This document shows positions 27,294-37,248 of a stretch of DNA of 64,000 nucleotides, piece after piece. A program made the position numbers and the translations under genes. Below the pieces are notes generated by a model. It was not told the origin of the DNA, did no database searches, and saw nothing but the letters and a program-made list of their open reading frames with translations. Origin of the DNA: an uncultured Clostridia bacterium (GTDB lineage: Bacteria > Bacillota > Clostridia > TANB77 > CAG-508); NCBI GenBank assembly GCA_948524275.1, contig CAOSLI010000001.1, forward strand, positions 468,304-532,303, in the 5' to 3' direction. Positions within the stretch are counted from its first letter, which is position 1. Each line of letters opens with the position of its first letter.

Positions 27294-28154
27294 ATGAAAC
27301 TCAAATTTGTTGTAAAAGATGAAACTAATATTAGAGTAATACTACGTGAAAAACTTTCATTCTCTGAGAGATTATATAAAAAAGTTAAGAAAGATTGCAT
27401 TTTTGTAAATGGTGTTAAAATTGGATATTATACAACTTTGCGTTCAGGAGATGCAATTACTATTAATCTTGATTTTGATGAAGATAATTCTAATATAGTG
27501 CCAAATAAAGATATCCATATTGACATACTTTATGAAGATGAATGGATGATAATTGTAAACAAACCTGCTGGCATTCCTGTTCACCCTTCAATGGAACATT
27601 TTGAAGATAGCCTTTCTAATGCAATAAAATATCATTATGATAGTATTGATATTCATAAAAAAATAAGACCAATTAACAGGCTTGATAAAGATACCTCTGG
27701 AATTGTTATATTTGCAAAATCAGAGTATATTCAAGAAAATCTAAAAAATTATCATAAGGAATATTTAGCAATTGTAAGTGGGCATCTTGAAGGAAGTGAC
27801 ACTATTAATGCTCCAATTGCTAGAAAAGATAAAAGTATTATTGAGAGATGCGTTTCAGAAAATGGAGACAAATCTGTTACCCATTACGAAGTTATTAAAA
27901 ATATTGATGAAAAAAATATTACTCTTATTAAGTGCATTTTGGAAACTGGTAGAACACATCAAATTAGAGTACACATGGCTTATATTGGTCATCCCTTACT
28001 TGGCGATAGTTTATATGGTATGTCTTCCCCACTTATAGATAGACAAGCTCTTCACGCTTACCATATTAATTTTATTCATCCTGTGACAAGGGAAAAAATT
28101 GATATTGTGTGTGATATGCCTAATGATATGATGAAAGTATTATATAATTGTTAA
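27294..28154 (+). CDS. RluA-family RNA pseudouridine synthase
   Basis: A 286-residue enzyme that isomerises uridine in rRNA or tRNA. An S4-like N-terminal region (about 1-75; LSFSERLYKKVKKDCIFVNG) precedes the catalytic domain with INRLDKDTSGIVIFAKS, whose Asp is the nucleophile, and GRTHQIRVHMAYIGHPLLGD, the second family motif. It starts at ATG 27294 behind AAAGGA. The family member (RluA, C or D) and target base cannot be told. Monocistronic with a terminator. Confidence 0.9.
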   Translation: MKLKFVVKDETNIRVILREKLSFSERLYKKVKKDCIFVNGVKIGYYTTLRSGDAITINLDFDEDNSNIVPNKDIHIDILYEDEWMIIVNKPAGIPVHPSMEHFEDSLSNAIKYHYDSIDIHKKIRPINRLDKDTSGIVIFAKSEYIQENLKNYHKEYLAIVSGHLEGSDTINAPIARKDKSIIERCVSENGDKSVTHYEVIKNIDEKNITLIKCILETGRTHQIRVHMAYIGHPLLGDSLYGMSSPLIDRQALHAYHINFIHPVTREKIDIVCDMPNDMMKVLYNC

Positions 28155-28182
28155 TTTTTGTACAAATAATAGAATAAAGAAA

Positions 28183-28206
28183 GGGAGCAATTCTGCTCCC
28201 AAAATT
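28183..28206 (+). terminator. Terminator after the pseudouridine synthase
   Basis: GGGAGCA and TGCTCCC around ATTC. It can also serve the convergent gene. Confidence 0.65.
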
Positions 28207-28217
28207 ATTAACTGTTA

Positions 28218-28841
28218 TTAATTTAATGAAATAAAGAAATTTAGTATACCACTTGAATATGGAGCGATATCATATTGCTGATAGTATATAACAACATACT
28301 CTCTATAAAGGTAAAAATTTTCTACTCTGAAATTTGCTGATGTTAAACAGCAGTAATCTTCGAAATAATAGTTGTTCCCCGCTTCAATATTCTTAGCAAT
28401 TTGGTCGTTTACTTCCTTAATAATGCTTGATACATAATTAGGATTACTTTTAAAGAAATCTTGCAGTTTAAGCATTTTATTTTCTTTTATGTTCCATGTT
28501 TGTGATGTTTGCACCGTATTTCCATGAGCTCCACCTGCATAAATATATTCATCAATATACAAACTTATCAAATTATTATTGTTATATGTTAAGTTAAAAT
28601 TTGATACTATCTCATAAACCATTACTGGATAGCCATTTTGTTTGTTATATTCATATGTCTTTTTAGCATCATCAAAAAGTTCATTTTCACATCTATTCTG
28701 TAATTCAATTGCTTTTTTATAATTATACATATTAAATTTTTCGAATCCTCGTATTTGAGGATATGTTATTCTGTATTTTAGGATAACTGCTCCATCATAT
28801 ACTAGCTTTCTTTGAAGCGTCTTGCTTTCGACATTTACCAT
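28218..28841 (-). CDS. DUF3298/RsiV-like domain protein
   Basis: 207 residues with the DUF4163-DUF3298 pattern: YKKAIELQNRCENELF, then YIYAGGAHGNTV, which is the family signature, then LKLQDFF and a C-terminal strand region ending IAPYSSGILNFFI. RsiV uses this fold outside the cell to bind lysozyme, but this protein has no signal peptide or membrane helix and so is a free-standing domain. It starts at ATG 28841 behind GAGGA. Confidence 0.7.
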   Translation of the reverse strand: MVNVESKTLQRKLVYDGAVILKYRITYPQIRGFEKFNMYNYKKAIELQNRCENELFDDAKKTYEYNKQNGYPVMVYEIVSNFNLTYNNNNLISLYIDEYIYAGGAHGNTVQTSQTWNIKENKMLKLQDFFKSNPNYVSSIIKEVNDQIAKNIEAGNNYYFEDYCCLTSANFRVENFYLYREYVVIYYQQYDIAPYSSGILNFFISLN

Positions 28842-28857
28842 AAGTCCTCCTCATAAA

Positions 28858-28887
28858 AAAATTAAGAGATGTAATCTCTTAATTATA
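28858..28887 (-). terminator. Terminator between two minus-strand genes
   Basis: The arms AATTAAGAGAT and ATCTCTTAATT around three bases, followed by T-rich sequence. Confidence 0.65.
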
Positions 28888-28914
28888 TTATGAATCTTAC
28901 AGGAAAATTGGTAT

Positions 28915-29406
28915 CTATTTTAAACTATCATAAAAATTTTTCTTATATTCTTCTATTCTTTCATTGTCAACTTTTCCAATCTTAAATAATATTTGGTCAT
29001 TTACAATTCTATATATTACATCCGTTTTAACAATACTATCTTTATGTAATTTATTTATATCATCTTTTTCTAATAATTTATTGGAGCTATACTTTAATTT
29101 ATCTAAGTTAGAAGATATTAGCATTCCAAAATTCTCAATTGGTACCGCAGTGTTGTTTTGATCAATTATTACAAAGAAATGATTGTTTCCTTTTATACCG
29201 TCAGAATAGTAATATTCTTTTACAAATACTATATCACCAATGTTATAATTAGTATTATATACTGCTTCATCTTCTTTTAGTACATTCTCTACATTTCCCT
29301 TATGCCACTCATCCTCAACTGGATATTCCTTAAAAGCATCTTCTGTTTCTTTTACCCTTCCATATTGATATGCAGTTTTTAGAAAATCACTTAATTCTTC
29401 TTTCAT
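28915..29406 (-). CDS. Unknown protein, possible PemK/MazF-like fold
   Basis: 163 residues. After a helical start the segment YNIGDIVFVKEYYYSDGIKG followed by NHFFVIID resembles the first strands of PemK/MazF-type small barrels, which are often RNA-cutting toxins. No antitoxin gene lies next to it and catalytic residues are not evident, so the link is weak. It starts at ATG 29406 behind AAAGGAG. Confidence 0.5.
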   Translation of the reverse strand: MKEELSDFLKTAYQYGRVKETEDAFKEYPVEDEWHKGNVENVLKEDEAVYNTNYNIGDIVFVKEYYYSDGIKGNNHFFVIIDQNNTAVPIENFGMLISSNLDKLKYSSNKLLEKDDINKLHKDSIVKTDVIYRIVNDQILFKIGKVDNERIEEYKKNFYDSLK

Positions 29407-29526
29407 ATTCGCTCCTTTCTGTCACCAACTATTTTTCGCTATAAATACATTATAATATATTTGTAATAATTTGACAAGTATTTATAATAAAATTATTACA
29501 CTATTTCCATTTTTAAATACATTAAT

Positions 29527-30747
29527 TTATTTCAAATACTTAATTGTAAAAGTAGTCCCCTCTCCCACTTTTGAATCAACAGTTATATAACCCTTATCTT
29601 TTTCAATTATAGTTTTTGCAAGAGAAAGACCAATGCCAATACTATTTTCTGAAGAATTTTTTGATTTATAAAATCTCTCAAAAATATGTTTTAGATCTTC
29701 CTTATCTATTCCCTGTCCTTCATCTCTAATTGTGATTTTTATAAACAAATTATTGTTCTCAACTGTAATGTAAATCTTAGAATTTTCATCAGAATGTTCT
29801 ATTGCATTTTTTACTATATTAGTAATAGCTTCTAATTGCCATTTATAATCTGCCACAAATTCCGCTTCATCTGGCAAAATAGCAACTACTTCAATATCTT
29901 TAACTTCCAATAAAATTGATAAATTTTGAATTACCTCGTTTATAAGATTTTTAGCATTTATAGTATTGTCGCTCATTTCAATAACACCACTATCAAATCT
30001 TGAAAGTTTTAAAAGTGATATTATTAAATTTGATATCCAATCTATTTGACTACTGATACTTTTTAAAAATTCAGTCTTTGTTCTTTCATCCATGTCTGGG
30101 TTGTCACACAAATTATCAATCATAATTCTAATAGATGTTATTGGGGTCTTTAATTGGTGTGATATATCTGCTAGAGAAATGCTCAAATTCTCACTCTCTT
30201 TTTTACTAATCTCAGCTGTTTCTCTAAGTAGCACAGTCGTTTTATATAGTTCATTACGAAGTTTAGAAAGCTCATCTTCGCTATTTTCCTCTATTTTTAA
30301 CCCATAATTTCCATTGTTAACTTTTTTTAAATACTTATCAATTTGTCTAATTTTTTTATTTTGTGATATTATATAAATTATTATGATTGTTATTATTGAT
30401 AAACCTGATAATATTATTATGACTATAACATATTTCTTTGTATTAAGCATTTCTTCTCTTAAACTTTCAAGATACATTTGATTTCCACTATAACCATATT
30501 GTTTTAAAAAATTCTTGCCAGTCGATTGCATATCTTTATTTTGTATAATTTTAATAATATCTTGTTCATTTACATCAGGATATGTCTGCTTTACCTTTAA
30601 TACAATTTCCTCTAGGTTATTATTAAATATCTTTGTATATCTTTCATTTTGCACATTGATATATTTTAATAAAATAATACAAAAAATAGTTATTACAATA
30701 AAGCTAGGAAAAACTACTTTCATAACATCTGCTTTTATAATCTTCAT
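29527..30747 (-). CDS. Sensor histidine kinase
   Basis: A 406-residue membrane kinase. Two membrane helices (about 10-28 and 105-128) flank an extracellular sensor of about 75 residues. Then a HAMP-like linker, the H-box DISHQLKTPITSI with the phosphorylated His, the N-box NIVKNAIEHS, and ATP-lid motifs (DEGQGI; GIGLSLAKTI). It starts at ATG 30747 behind GGAGAG. It follows its response regulator, from which it is separated by an intercistronic palindromic repeat. Signal unknown; such pairs near cell-wall genes often sense envelope stress. Confidence 0.9.
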   Translation of the reverse strand: MKIIKADVMKVVFPSFIVITIFCIILLKYINVQNERYTKIFNNNLEEIVLKVKQTYPDVNEQDIIKIIQNKDMQSTGKNFLKQYGYSGNQMYLESLREEMLNTKKYVIVIIILSGLSIITIIIIYIISQNKKIRQIDKYLKKVNNGNYGLKIEENSEDELSKLRNELYKTTVLLRETAEISKKESENLSISLADISHQLKTPITSIRIMIDNLCDNPDMDERTKTEFLKSISSQIDWISNLIISLLKLSRFDSGVIEMSDNTINAKNLINEVIQNLSILLEVKDIEVVAILPDEAEFVADYKWQLEAITNIVKNAIEHSDENSKIYITVENNNLFIKITIRDEGQGIDKEDLKHIFERFYKSKNSSENSIGIGLSLAKTIIEKDKGYITVDSKVGEGTTFTIKYLK

Positions 30748-30767
30748 ATTCTCTCCATTCATTTACT

Positions 30768-30820
30768 TTCAACCAAGGGCACGGACATTTTGGCCAGGGC
30801 CAGAGGGACACCCCTTATTC
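30768..30820 (-). repeat. Intercistronic palindromic repeat, copy B
   Basis: In gene direction AAGGGGTGTCCCTCTGG, GGCCAAAATGTCCG and GCCCTTGGTTGAAAG. It starts beside the frameshift-restored stop codon of the response regulator and ends just before the kinase. Closest to copy D (60.9 kb). Confidence 0.7.
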
Positions 30821-31478
30821 AACCCTATATCCTATTCCTTTAATAGTTCTAATACTATCTTCTTCTCCGAAGTTTAGCTCTAATTCTTTTGATGTATACT
30901 GTAAGAGTATTGTCATTAACAAAGTTACCTGCAATATCCCATATTTTATCTAATATTTTATCTCTAGTTATGGTCTTTCCTATATTGCTATATAAAAGTA
31001 CAAGTATTTTGTATTCCAAAGCTGTAAATATAATCTCATTTTCTGATACATATACTCTCTTTTCTTCTAAATCAATTCTTATATTTCCATGTACAATTTC
31101 GTCTTTATCCTTATTATATCTCCTAAGTACATTATGAATTCTTGAAATAAGTTCTCTGTTTCTAAAAGGCTTAATTACATAATCATCAGCACCTAAATCA
31201 AAGCCAAGAACAACATCCTTTTCGTCATCTTTTGCTGTTAAAAATATAACTGGTAGTTCTTTCTCATTTTTTATATACTTACACAAGTCAAATCCATTTC
31301 CGTCGGGAAGAGTTATGTCTAATATAACTAAATCGTAATCTGTTACTGTGTCAAGCATGTCCTCTGCATCGTTTATTCTTTTAGCTACATCTACTTCAAA
31401 ATTTTCTTGCTCTAGTGTATATTTAAGTCCTTTTACAATCATTTCGTTATCTTCAACTAGTAAAAGCCTATGTTTCAT
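30815..31478 (-). CDS. OmpR-family response regulator, with +1 frameshift at CGG
   Basis: Receiver domain (about 1-115) with the acidic pair EDNE, the phosphorylated Asp in YDLVILDITLPDG, and FLTAKDD and the KPF motif; then a winged-helix DNA-binding domain. Straight reading stops at residue 207 with the odd tail AKLRRRR. The zero-frame codon at 30867-30869 is CGG; skipping its C gives AKLGEEDSIRTIKGIGYRVE and a stop at 30815-30817 (220 residues). IRTIKGIGYR is the conserved last hairpin of OmpR-type DNA-binding domains, so the shift is needed for a complete DNA-binding wing. First gene of the operon with the kinase. Confidence 0.93.
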
Positions 31479-31529
31479 CTTAATACCTAAATTCCTTTCT
31501 TTTATCTATTAAAATCAATCTTATTATAG

Positions 31530-31557
31530 CATAAAAGACTAGATAAATCTAGTCTTC
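31530..31557 (-). terminator. Terminator after the amidase gene
   Basis: AAGACTAGAT and ATCTAGTCTT around two bases, upstream of the regulator-kinase operon. Confidence 0.6.
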
Positions 31558-31578
31558 TACATTATTAGTATTATATGC

Positions 31579-32328
31579 TTATATTTCTAAATCTGAAATT
31601 TTAAGATTTTCTAAACCTACAATTCTAGTCTTTTGCTCTTTCTTAGGTGCAAATCTTTTCTTAGCAATTTCTTGAATTTGAGGTATTTCTTCAATTGTTT
31701 TTTCATCTAATAATTCATTGAAGAACCAACCATACATAAAACAACGCTTAATTTCACCTTTAAAATCTTGTACTGTTCCTCTAAAACCTGCAAGCATTCT
31801 TCCTGGACACTGTTTTGGGTTAGCTCTTTGCTCTTCATCGTCTCCAAATCTTCTTTGCATTTCTTTATGTGTTAATACATTATCAAGTGGAATATTATGT
31901 TTTAACATAAGTGTTGCTATAAGTTTTGCTTGATTATGCGTAGCATGTTCATAATTAACACCATCACATATAACTCTCTCAACTCCAATACTGTTATGGT
32001 TTCCAAATTCTGTTCCAGTGTGACTTGTTGCAACATCATCTTCCATAAATTGATATACTTGTTTATCTCCTACTAAGTAGTGATAACCTATCGTTCTTCC
32101 ATTTCTTGCATCCTCTGAGATTTTATTTGCATATCTATCCATATTGAATTCTTTTGGTGAGCGGTAATGTCCTTTTGATGCAAGTAATGAAACTTCATGA
32201 ATAACTATATATGTTGGATCTTGATGTCCTTGTCTATTTGGTAAATCATAATCTATAAACTTAGGTTCTACCTTTACAGGTGTATCTCCCTTGGGTGGTC
32301 TTATATACATATGCTTCTTTTTACTCAT
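31579..32328 (-). CDS. N-acetylmuramoyl-L-alanine amidase (Amidase_2 type)
   Basis: A 249-residue peptidoglycan hydrolase cutting the lactyl-peptide bond. Zn-site features are IHEVS (first His), GYHYLVGDKQVYQFM, SIGVERV, THKEM (second His) and a Cys in KQCPGRML as third ligand. No signal peptide, so export (if any) would need lysis or a holin; such genes are often phage-derived. The C-terminal 45 residues are charged. It starts at ATG 32328 behind AAAGGAG. Confidence 0.85.
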   Translation of the reverse strand: MSKKKHMYIRPPKGDTPVKVEPKFIDYDLPNRQGHQDPTYIVIHEVSLLASKGHYRSPKEFNMDRYANKISEDARNGRTIGYHYLVGDKQVYQFMEDDVATSHTGTEFGNHNSIGVERVICDGVNYEHATHNQAKLIATLMLKHNIPLDNVLTHKEMQRRFGDDEEQRANPKQCPGRMLAGFRGTVQDFKGEIKRCFMYGWFFNELLDEKTIEEIPQIQEIAKKRFAPKKEQKTRIVGLENLKISDLEI

Positions 32329-32453
32329 AATTTATAATCTCCTTTTTATCAATATACCTTCATTATAGCATGATTAACATAAAATGTCAAACTGTCATTA
32401 AGGACATATGCTTATTAACAGTATATTCAAAAATTTTAATTCTATTATACTCA

Positions 32454-33170
32454 TTAAAAGTTATCTTCTAGTATTTTAATTAACTCATCTACATAATCTG
32501 TAATTATATTATCATGATTTGCACCATTTATCATATATATATTATTCTTTAATTTATCTGGTGCACTTTGCATCATTTTTTGTGGTGCAACAGCTGTATC
32601 ATTTGTACCATATATTACTTTTACATCGTCTTGATTTAATGCAAATAGCTCATATCTTAAATCTTGCCTCACAATCAATTGGTATGAGTTTCTTAAAAAT
32701 TTACTACCATATTTCATTTCATTATTTTTTACAATATAAATAACATATAAATTTCTTGCAAAAGCTCTTACCCTCTCTAAGAATTTTGGGGTTTTTACAA
32801 ATTTCTTACTTTTGTCTGCATCTCTTATAATTGCTGGTGCTATAAGATATAACTTTGCATTACTATTTGACATACCCTTCCATTTAACTGCAACCGGACC
32901 TCCGAAAGAATAACCTAATACTATATCGATTTTTAAATTGTTCTTTTTTATAAAATCATCAATATATTGTGCGAATTTGCTAACATCCCATTCCTTCTCT
33001 TTTGGTTCTCTTTCTTGGCAAAAACCAGGCAGATTAACTTTATATACATTATATCTTTCTTTTAATGAAGAAATTAAATTATTATATTCTTGCCATGCAT
33101 CATTTGACTTTGTCATATTACTATATAATTCGTAGTCCCAACCATGAATTAACAACATATTTTTTTTCAT
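32454..33170 (-). CDS. Alpha/beta hydrolase
   Basis: 238 residues. MLLIHGWDYE near the start is the oxyanion-hole HG region; GYSFGGPVAV (about 85-94) carries the nucleophilic Ser; the late INGANHDN carries the catalytic His. Substrate not predictable. It starts at ATG 33170 behind GAAAGGAA. The three genes 35.3-32.5 kb are close on the same strand and may be co-transcribed. Confidence 0.8.
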   Translation of the reverse strand: MKKNMLLIHGWDYELYSNMTKSNDAWQEYNNLISSLKERYNVYKVNLPGFCQEREPKEKEWDVSKFAQYIDDFIKKNNLKIDIVLGYSFGGPVAVKWKGMSNSNAKLYLIAPAIIRDADKSKKFVKTPKFLERVRAFARNLYVIYIVKNNEMKYGSKFLRNSYQLIVRQDLRYELFALNQDDVKVIYGTNDTAVAPQKMMQSAPDKLKNNIYMINGANHDNIITDYVDELIKILEDNF

Positions 33171-33213
33171 AAAAATTTCATTCCTTTCTAAGTACGCATT
33201 AACATCAAAAATT

Positions 33214-34623
33214 TTACATTCCTTCTAGGTTATCAGCTTTGCCTTTTAGATTTTCTTCTTTTATCGAATCAAATTTATAAAAATAATCATGATAATGATA
33301 AAATAATTCTCCATCTAATTTTTTCATAAAATTATGATTATTAACAACAACAGTATTAGTTTCTTTGCTTAGCTCATCTAAATAATTTATATCATCAAAT
33401 AAATATACCTTATCAAAGTTCTTAAAATAATCTTTAACTCCTACAAAATCATCGTCATAATAATCTGAGCCATAACTTCTTAATACTAAATATGCCTTTT
33501 TATAAAGATGTAGCGATAGCTGATGAATTCTTTCTTTAAAACTACTATCACCATCGAATATTACTTCTTTATCAAATATTTTTGCCCTTTGCAAACGGTT
33601 TTCTACAACGGTAAAATTATTAAGCGCATTTATTATTTGGTTTGTGGATATTCCTAATTTTTTTCCTATCTCATATGCTAATAAAAAGTTCGTAACAGAT
33701 AAATTAGTTAAAATAGGCACATTTACTTTAAGACCATCTAAAACTAATTTATTGTCATCACTAATTGTTGCTTTACTTGGCATTACCTGTTCTAATTTTT
33801 CTAAATTCGTATCACAGATATATTCATTTTCATAATATAACTTATTATTGCTTACGTTTAGCCTTTGTAAATATTTATTATCACTATTTACAAATCCATA
33901 TTTGCTATGTTCAAAAATCCTGGCTTTATTTATACAAATTGAATCAATTGAGTCCAATCCACCTGTACCTAAATGAGCATCTCCAATATTGATAATTGCA
34001 GATATTGTTGGATTTAACAAATCTGATAATGCTTTAACATGATGTTTGAAAAATATAGCCATTTCTAAAGCTACAATATTATATGTTTCATTAAGGAAGT
34101 TTATAATATGTGCTTTTAAAACAATTGGAGTAATTCTATCGCTGTATATACGCAAAACATTATATTTCTCTTTTAGAACATGTTCTATTATACCAACTGA
34201 TGTTGTCTTTCCAGCGCTTCCTGTTACAGCTACAACATCAAATTCGTTATGATTTATTGTATAGTTATATATATCATCTATAGATTTCATTATATCAGGC
34301 ACAACAATAAGTTTAACGGTTTTAGAAGTAATCTTTTCTAACATGTCTTCTTCAATAACAAATGTGTAATTAGGAAACTTTTCAATTATTTCTAAAATAG
34401 GTGTTTTTAAATCGGTTGTTTTTGTAACCCATCCTTCCTCAATCCATGATTTATCTATTGTAATGGGAAAAAATAAAATATTTTTCTTATTCTCTTCTAT
34501 ACCTTTATTTTTCATAGATATTATTCTTAAATAATCAAATTCTTCGTTTTCGCTTATGTTAATAGTTTTCACTATTTCTGTCATTGATTTTAAATCTTCT
34601 ATTTTATACTTGTTTACGTTCAT
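33214..34623 (-). CDS. Mur ligase-family protein
   Basis: 469 residues. The ATP loop is VVAVTGSAGKTTS (about 130). The central domain has NIGDAHLGTGG (His of the Mur fold) and the ending has a C-terminal Rossmann-like domain with DGDSSFKERI. Mur ligases join amino acids to UDP-muramyl peptides or similar acids. This one is divergent from MurC-F and from CapB/cyanophycin types, so the substrate is open. ATG 34623 behind GTAGGAG is chosen; a longer frame overlaps the previous gene. It lies next to a SanA/YdcF-type envelope gene. Confidence 0.75.
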   Translation of the reverse strand: MNVNKYKIEDLKSMTEIVKTINISENEEFDYLRIISMKNKGIEENKKNILFFPITIDKSWIEEGWVTKTTDLKTPILEIIEKFPNYTFVIEEDMLEKITSKTVKLIVVPDIMKSIDDIYNYTINHNEFDVVAVTGSAGKTTSVGIIEHVLKEKYNVLRIYSDRITPIVLKAHIINFLNETYNIVALEMAIFFKHHVKALSDLLNPTISAIINIGDAHLGTGGLDSIDSICINKARIFEHSKYGFVNSDNKYLQRLNVSNNKLYYENEYICDTNLEKLEQVMPSKATISDDNKLVLDGLKVNVPILTNLSVTNFLLAYEIGKKLGISTNQIINALNNFTVVENRLQRAKIFDKEVIFDGDSSFKERIHQLSLHLYKKAYLVLRSYGSDYYDDDFVGVKDYFKNFDKVYLFDDINYLDELSKETNTVVVNNHNFMKKLDGELFYHYHDYFYKFDSIKEENLKGKADNLEGM

Positions 34624-34661
34624 TAATATATCTCCTACAATTATAAATTTCTTGTAATATC

Positions 34662-35345
34662 TCAATTTCCACTTATAGAAATTGTATCCCCTAAATAAGT
34701 AGGTTTTGGTTTAAATATACATTTGATAAAATCTTTATCTCTTGCTATTATTTCTCTTATTTCTCTATATGTTGCTCCTACATACTGTCTAGGATCTGCT
34801 CCAACTCCATATGCTTCTAGTCCTAATTGATTTGCAATATATAAAGCTCTATACAAATGATATTTTTGTGTTACAATTACAACTTTCTTTACCTCAAAAA
34901 TGTCCCTTGCCCTATATATACTTTCATAAGTAGAAAAACCTGCATGATCCATAAATATATTTTCTGACGGTATACCTTTTTGAATTGCATAGTCTTTCAT
35001 TATATTTACCTCATCATATTCTTTTCTTCCATGATCTCCACTCATTATTATCTTGTTTGACACATTATTTTGATATAACTTTATACCTTCTAATAATCTA
35101 TCTTCTAGCATAGGGCTAGGTTTATCTCCCCATACGCCAGCTCCTAAAATAATTATACAATCTACATCTGATAGCTCTGTATATTCATTATTCTTAATAA
35201 TCTGATTATTTGTAGAAATTCTTACATATAAATTTATCCCTAAAACAATTATTACTATTACAATAATAATTATTATTCCATTCTTCAATACTTTTTTCAC
35301 AATTTGTCTCCTTTTACATTTCGTTTTATAATTATTATTACTCAT
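34662..35345 (-). CDS. SanA/YdcF-like DUF218 membrane-anchored protein
   Basis: 227 residues; one membrane helix (about 18-38), then an extracellular DUF218 domain with CIIILGAGVWGDKPS, MSGDHGRKEYDE, and TQKYHLYRALYIA. These residues form the conserved charged site of the family, linked to envelope permeability and vancomycin resistance in enterics. It starts at ATG 35345. Confidence 0.82.
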   Translation of the reverse strand: MSNNNYKTKCKRRQIVKKVLKNGIIIIIVIVIIVLGINLYVRISTNNQIIKNNEYTELSDVDCIIILGAGVWGDKPSPMLEDRLLEGIKLYQNNVSNKIIMSGDHGRKEYDEVNIMKDYAIQKGIPSENIFMDHAGFSTYESIYRARDIFEVKKVVIVTQKYHLYRALYIANQLGLEAYGVGADPRQYVGATYREIREIIARDKDFIKCIFKPKPTYLGDTISISGN

Positions 35346-35384
35346 TATATCATTTCGTATATAATATTACAACTAACAATAAAA

Positions 35385-35416
35385 AGTATGCAAATCAACA
35401 TTAGATTTGCATACTA
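35385..35416 (-). terminator. Terminator after the 199-residue protein gene
   Basis: AGTATGCAAATC and GATTTGCATACT around AACATTA. Confidence 0.7.
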
Positions 35417-35494
35417 GCAAAATTAGTAAACAGATAATATGTTTTATATCTATAACTAATCGATTCCTTTACAATTATTTGTCATAATTTAACA

Positions 35495-36094
35495 CTATTT
35501 TAAAATATTATTTAATTCTCCTAAAAGCTCATTATCTATATCGCTAAATCTAGTTATTTCAAAATAGTATCTTAATAAACTTTGTTCATTTTCTATTAAA
35601 TTTTCGTTTTTATATATAGATATAAACAATTCACACATTTTCTTATGTTCATCAGTAAACTCTCCTGTCTGTTCTTTTTTTTCTATATTGTCTTTAATTT
35701 TATTAAAGCTTTCTATTTTATCATATTTTCTAGCAATCTCTTCTAATTCTTTCTCTGTTTGTTTTATGTCTTTACCTGTATCTTTTATAAAAGCTAAATC
35801 TTGATTTGTATCTAGTGTATTTTTCTGAGGGATATCTATGACTTGTGGAATTATTCCATTTACAGTATCAATATCTAATGGCTTTTCTTCTGACTTTTCT
35901 CTATATATTTTATCACCTTCAAATTTTTCCTTCAACATATCTTCGTCTGTTTTTCCTTCTTCTACCTCTATAACTTGTGAACCAAGAGCAACTCTTTCAA
36001 TAACTTTCTTCTTGCTATTAGCCAATATAGTTATTGGTACAATAACAAATAGTGCTATAATAATCACTGATACAATTATTTTCTTTTTTTTCAT
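35495..36094 (-). CDS. Membrane-anchored protein of unknown function
   Basis: 199 residues. A basic start and helix (about 4-25) make an N-terminal anchor or signal; the rest is charged and helical with coiled-coil-like stretches (KQTEKELEEIARKYDKIESF). No recognised domain. It follows the secreted ricin/amidase gene by 14 bp, so it is in the same operon and may act outside the cell with it. Confidence 0.6.
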   Translation of the reverse strand: MKKKKIIVSVIIIALFVIVPITILANSKKKVIERVALGSQVIEVEEGKTDEDMLKEKFEGDKIYREKSEEKPLDIDTVNGIIPQVIDIPQKNTLDTNQDLAFIKDTGKDIKQTEKELEEIARKYDKIESFNKIKDNIEKKEQTGEFTDEHKKMCELFISIYKNENLIENEQSLLRYYFEITRFSDIDNELLGELNNILK

Positions 36095-36108
36095 TATTTT
36101 TTTCTCCT

Positions 36109-37248
36109 TTACATATCATAAAATATAAAATACTTATCTTCTGAAGCACTTCCATAATCTGATAATTTAATCTCAATCCTACAATTAGTATGGTATGCCA
36201 ATAAATATGTTTTATTTGTATAATCTAAATCATATATATACATAGTGTGTGTTGCTTTTCCCACAGTACCAAAAGGTCCCGGTTCCGCTAGCTGTACAAC
36301 ATCACCAATACCGATTGGGTAATTCCATACTTCATTATTTTTTTCAACTATTTCTGAGCCTTTTAAAGCAACATATTTATTAGACTTCCAAAAATTTTTA
36401 AACTCTGCAGCACTTATCCATGGACTTGTATTTGGATGACATAGTTCCCATGTATTATTAAGCTGATCGACACTCATCGGTTTAGAATAATTTTCGTTTT
36501 TTCTATATACTTTCCAGTTTCCATTATAATGTTGTTTTCCAGAAGAAATCAAGCATTGAGAAACAAAATTAGCACAATCTCCAGCACTACTCCAATCGTT
36601 AAGATTTGGAAATGCTTCAACAAATTTATTATAATTTGCTTTGGCATATTCAACTCCTAAGGAAATATTTTCATATACAGGCTCTAAAATCCATTCATCA
36701 TTACTACTTTGATTATAATCCCATTGAAATACATTTCCTTCATTAGAGCAACTTTTATCATTTACTACTGCAGCTTTACTATAGTTACTAGGTCCAGTTT
36801 TTAAAACAATTGTACTATTTTGCTTTGGACTTAGTCTTATTTGAAACTTTTGTGCTGCACTACTATTAATACTCCATAATTGCAGATTTACTCCATTGCT
36901 TCCATCATCTCCACCATTAACATCTAAAACATAATTAATATATCTTGTTCCATTGTTAACTGTTGAACCTACCATTGAGCCTAATTTATATGTTCCATCT
37001 TCTTGTTGAAATAATATCCACTTTTGAGAATCACCCCCATTAAACTCATATTGTTGTACATTTGTGCCTTCTTCAGGTAATCCACGATAGACATCAAGAT
37101 ATCTACCACTGAAAGCATTCTTTATATAAAACCATTTTCCTTTTATCATATCATGTGAAATAGCGGCATTACTTGGTTTCATAAATATAAAACAGTTAAA
37201 TAATAAAATTAATACTATTAATACTATCCTCTTTGAAATTTTTTTCAT
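36109..37248 (-). CDS. Secreted protein with ricin-type lectin and amidase domains
   Basis: 379 residues. The start is ATG 37248 behind GAAAGGA; a signal peptide spans about 1-28. A ricin-B-like beta-trefoil follows (about 38-190) with repeats containing QxW-type motifs (SQKWILF, LQLW, EWIL). The C-terminal domain (about 200-379) matches the Amidase_6 type: AGDCANFVSQCL with the Cys of a papain-like site, and THTMYIYDL with the His. Likely role: binding sugars and cutting cell-wall or other amide bonds outside the cell. Confidence 0.8.
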   Translation of the reverse strand: MKKISKRIVLIVLILLFNCFIFMKPSNAAISHDMIKGKWFYIKNAFSGRYLDVYRGLPEEGTNVQQYEFNGGDSQKWILFQQEDGTYKLGSMVGSTVNNGTRYINYVLDVNGGDDGSNGVNLQLWSINSSAAQKFQIRLSPKQNSTIVLKTGPSNYSKAAVVNDKSCSNEGNVFQWDYNQSSNDEWILEPVYENISLGVEYAKANYNKFVEAFPNLNDWSSAGDCANFVSQCLISSGKQHYNGNWKVYRKNENYSKPMSVDQLNNTWELCHPNTSPWISAAEFKNFWKSNKYVALKGSEIVEKNNEVWNYPIGIGDVVQLAEPGPFGTVGKATHTMYIYDLDYTNKTYLLAYHTNCRIEIKLSDYGSASEDKYFIFYDM

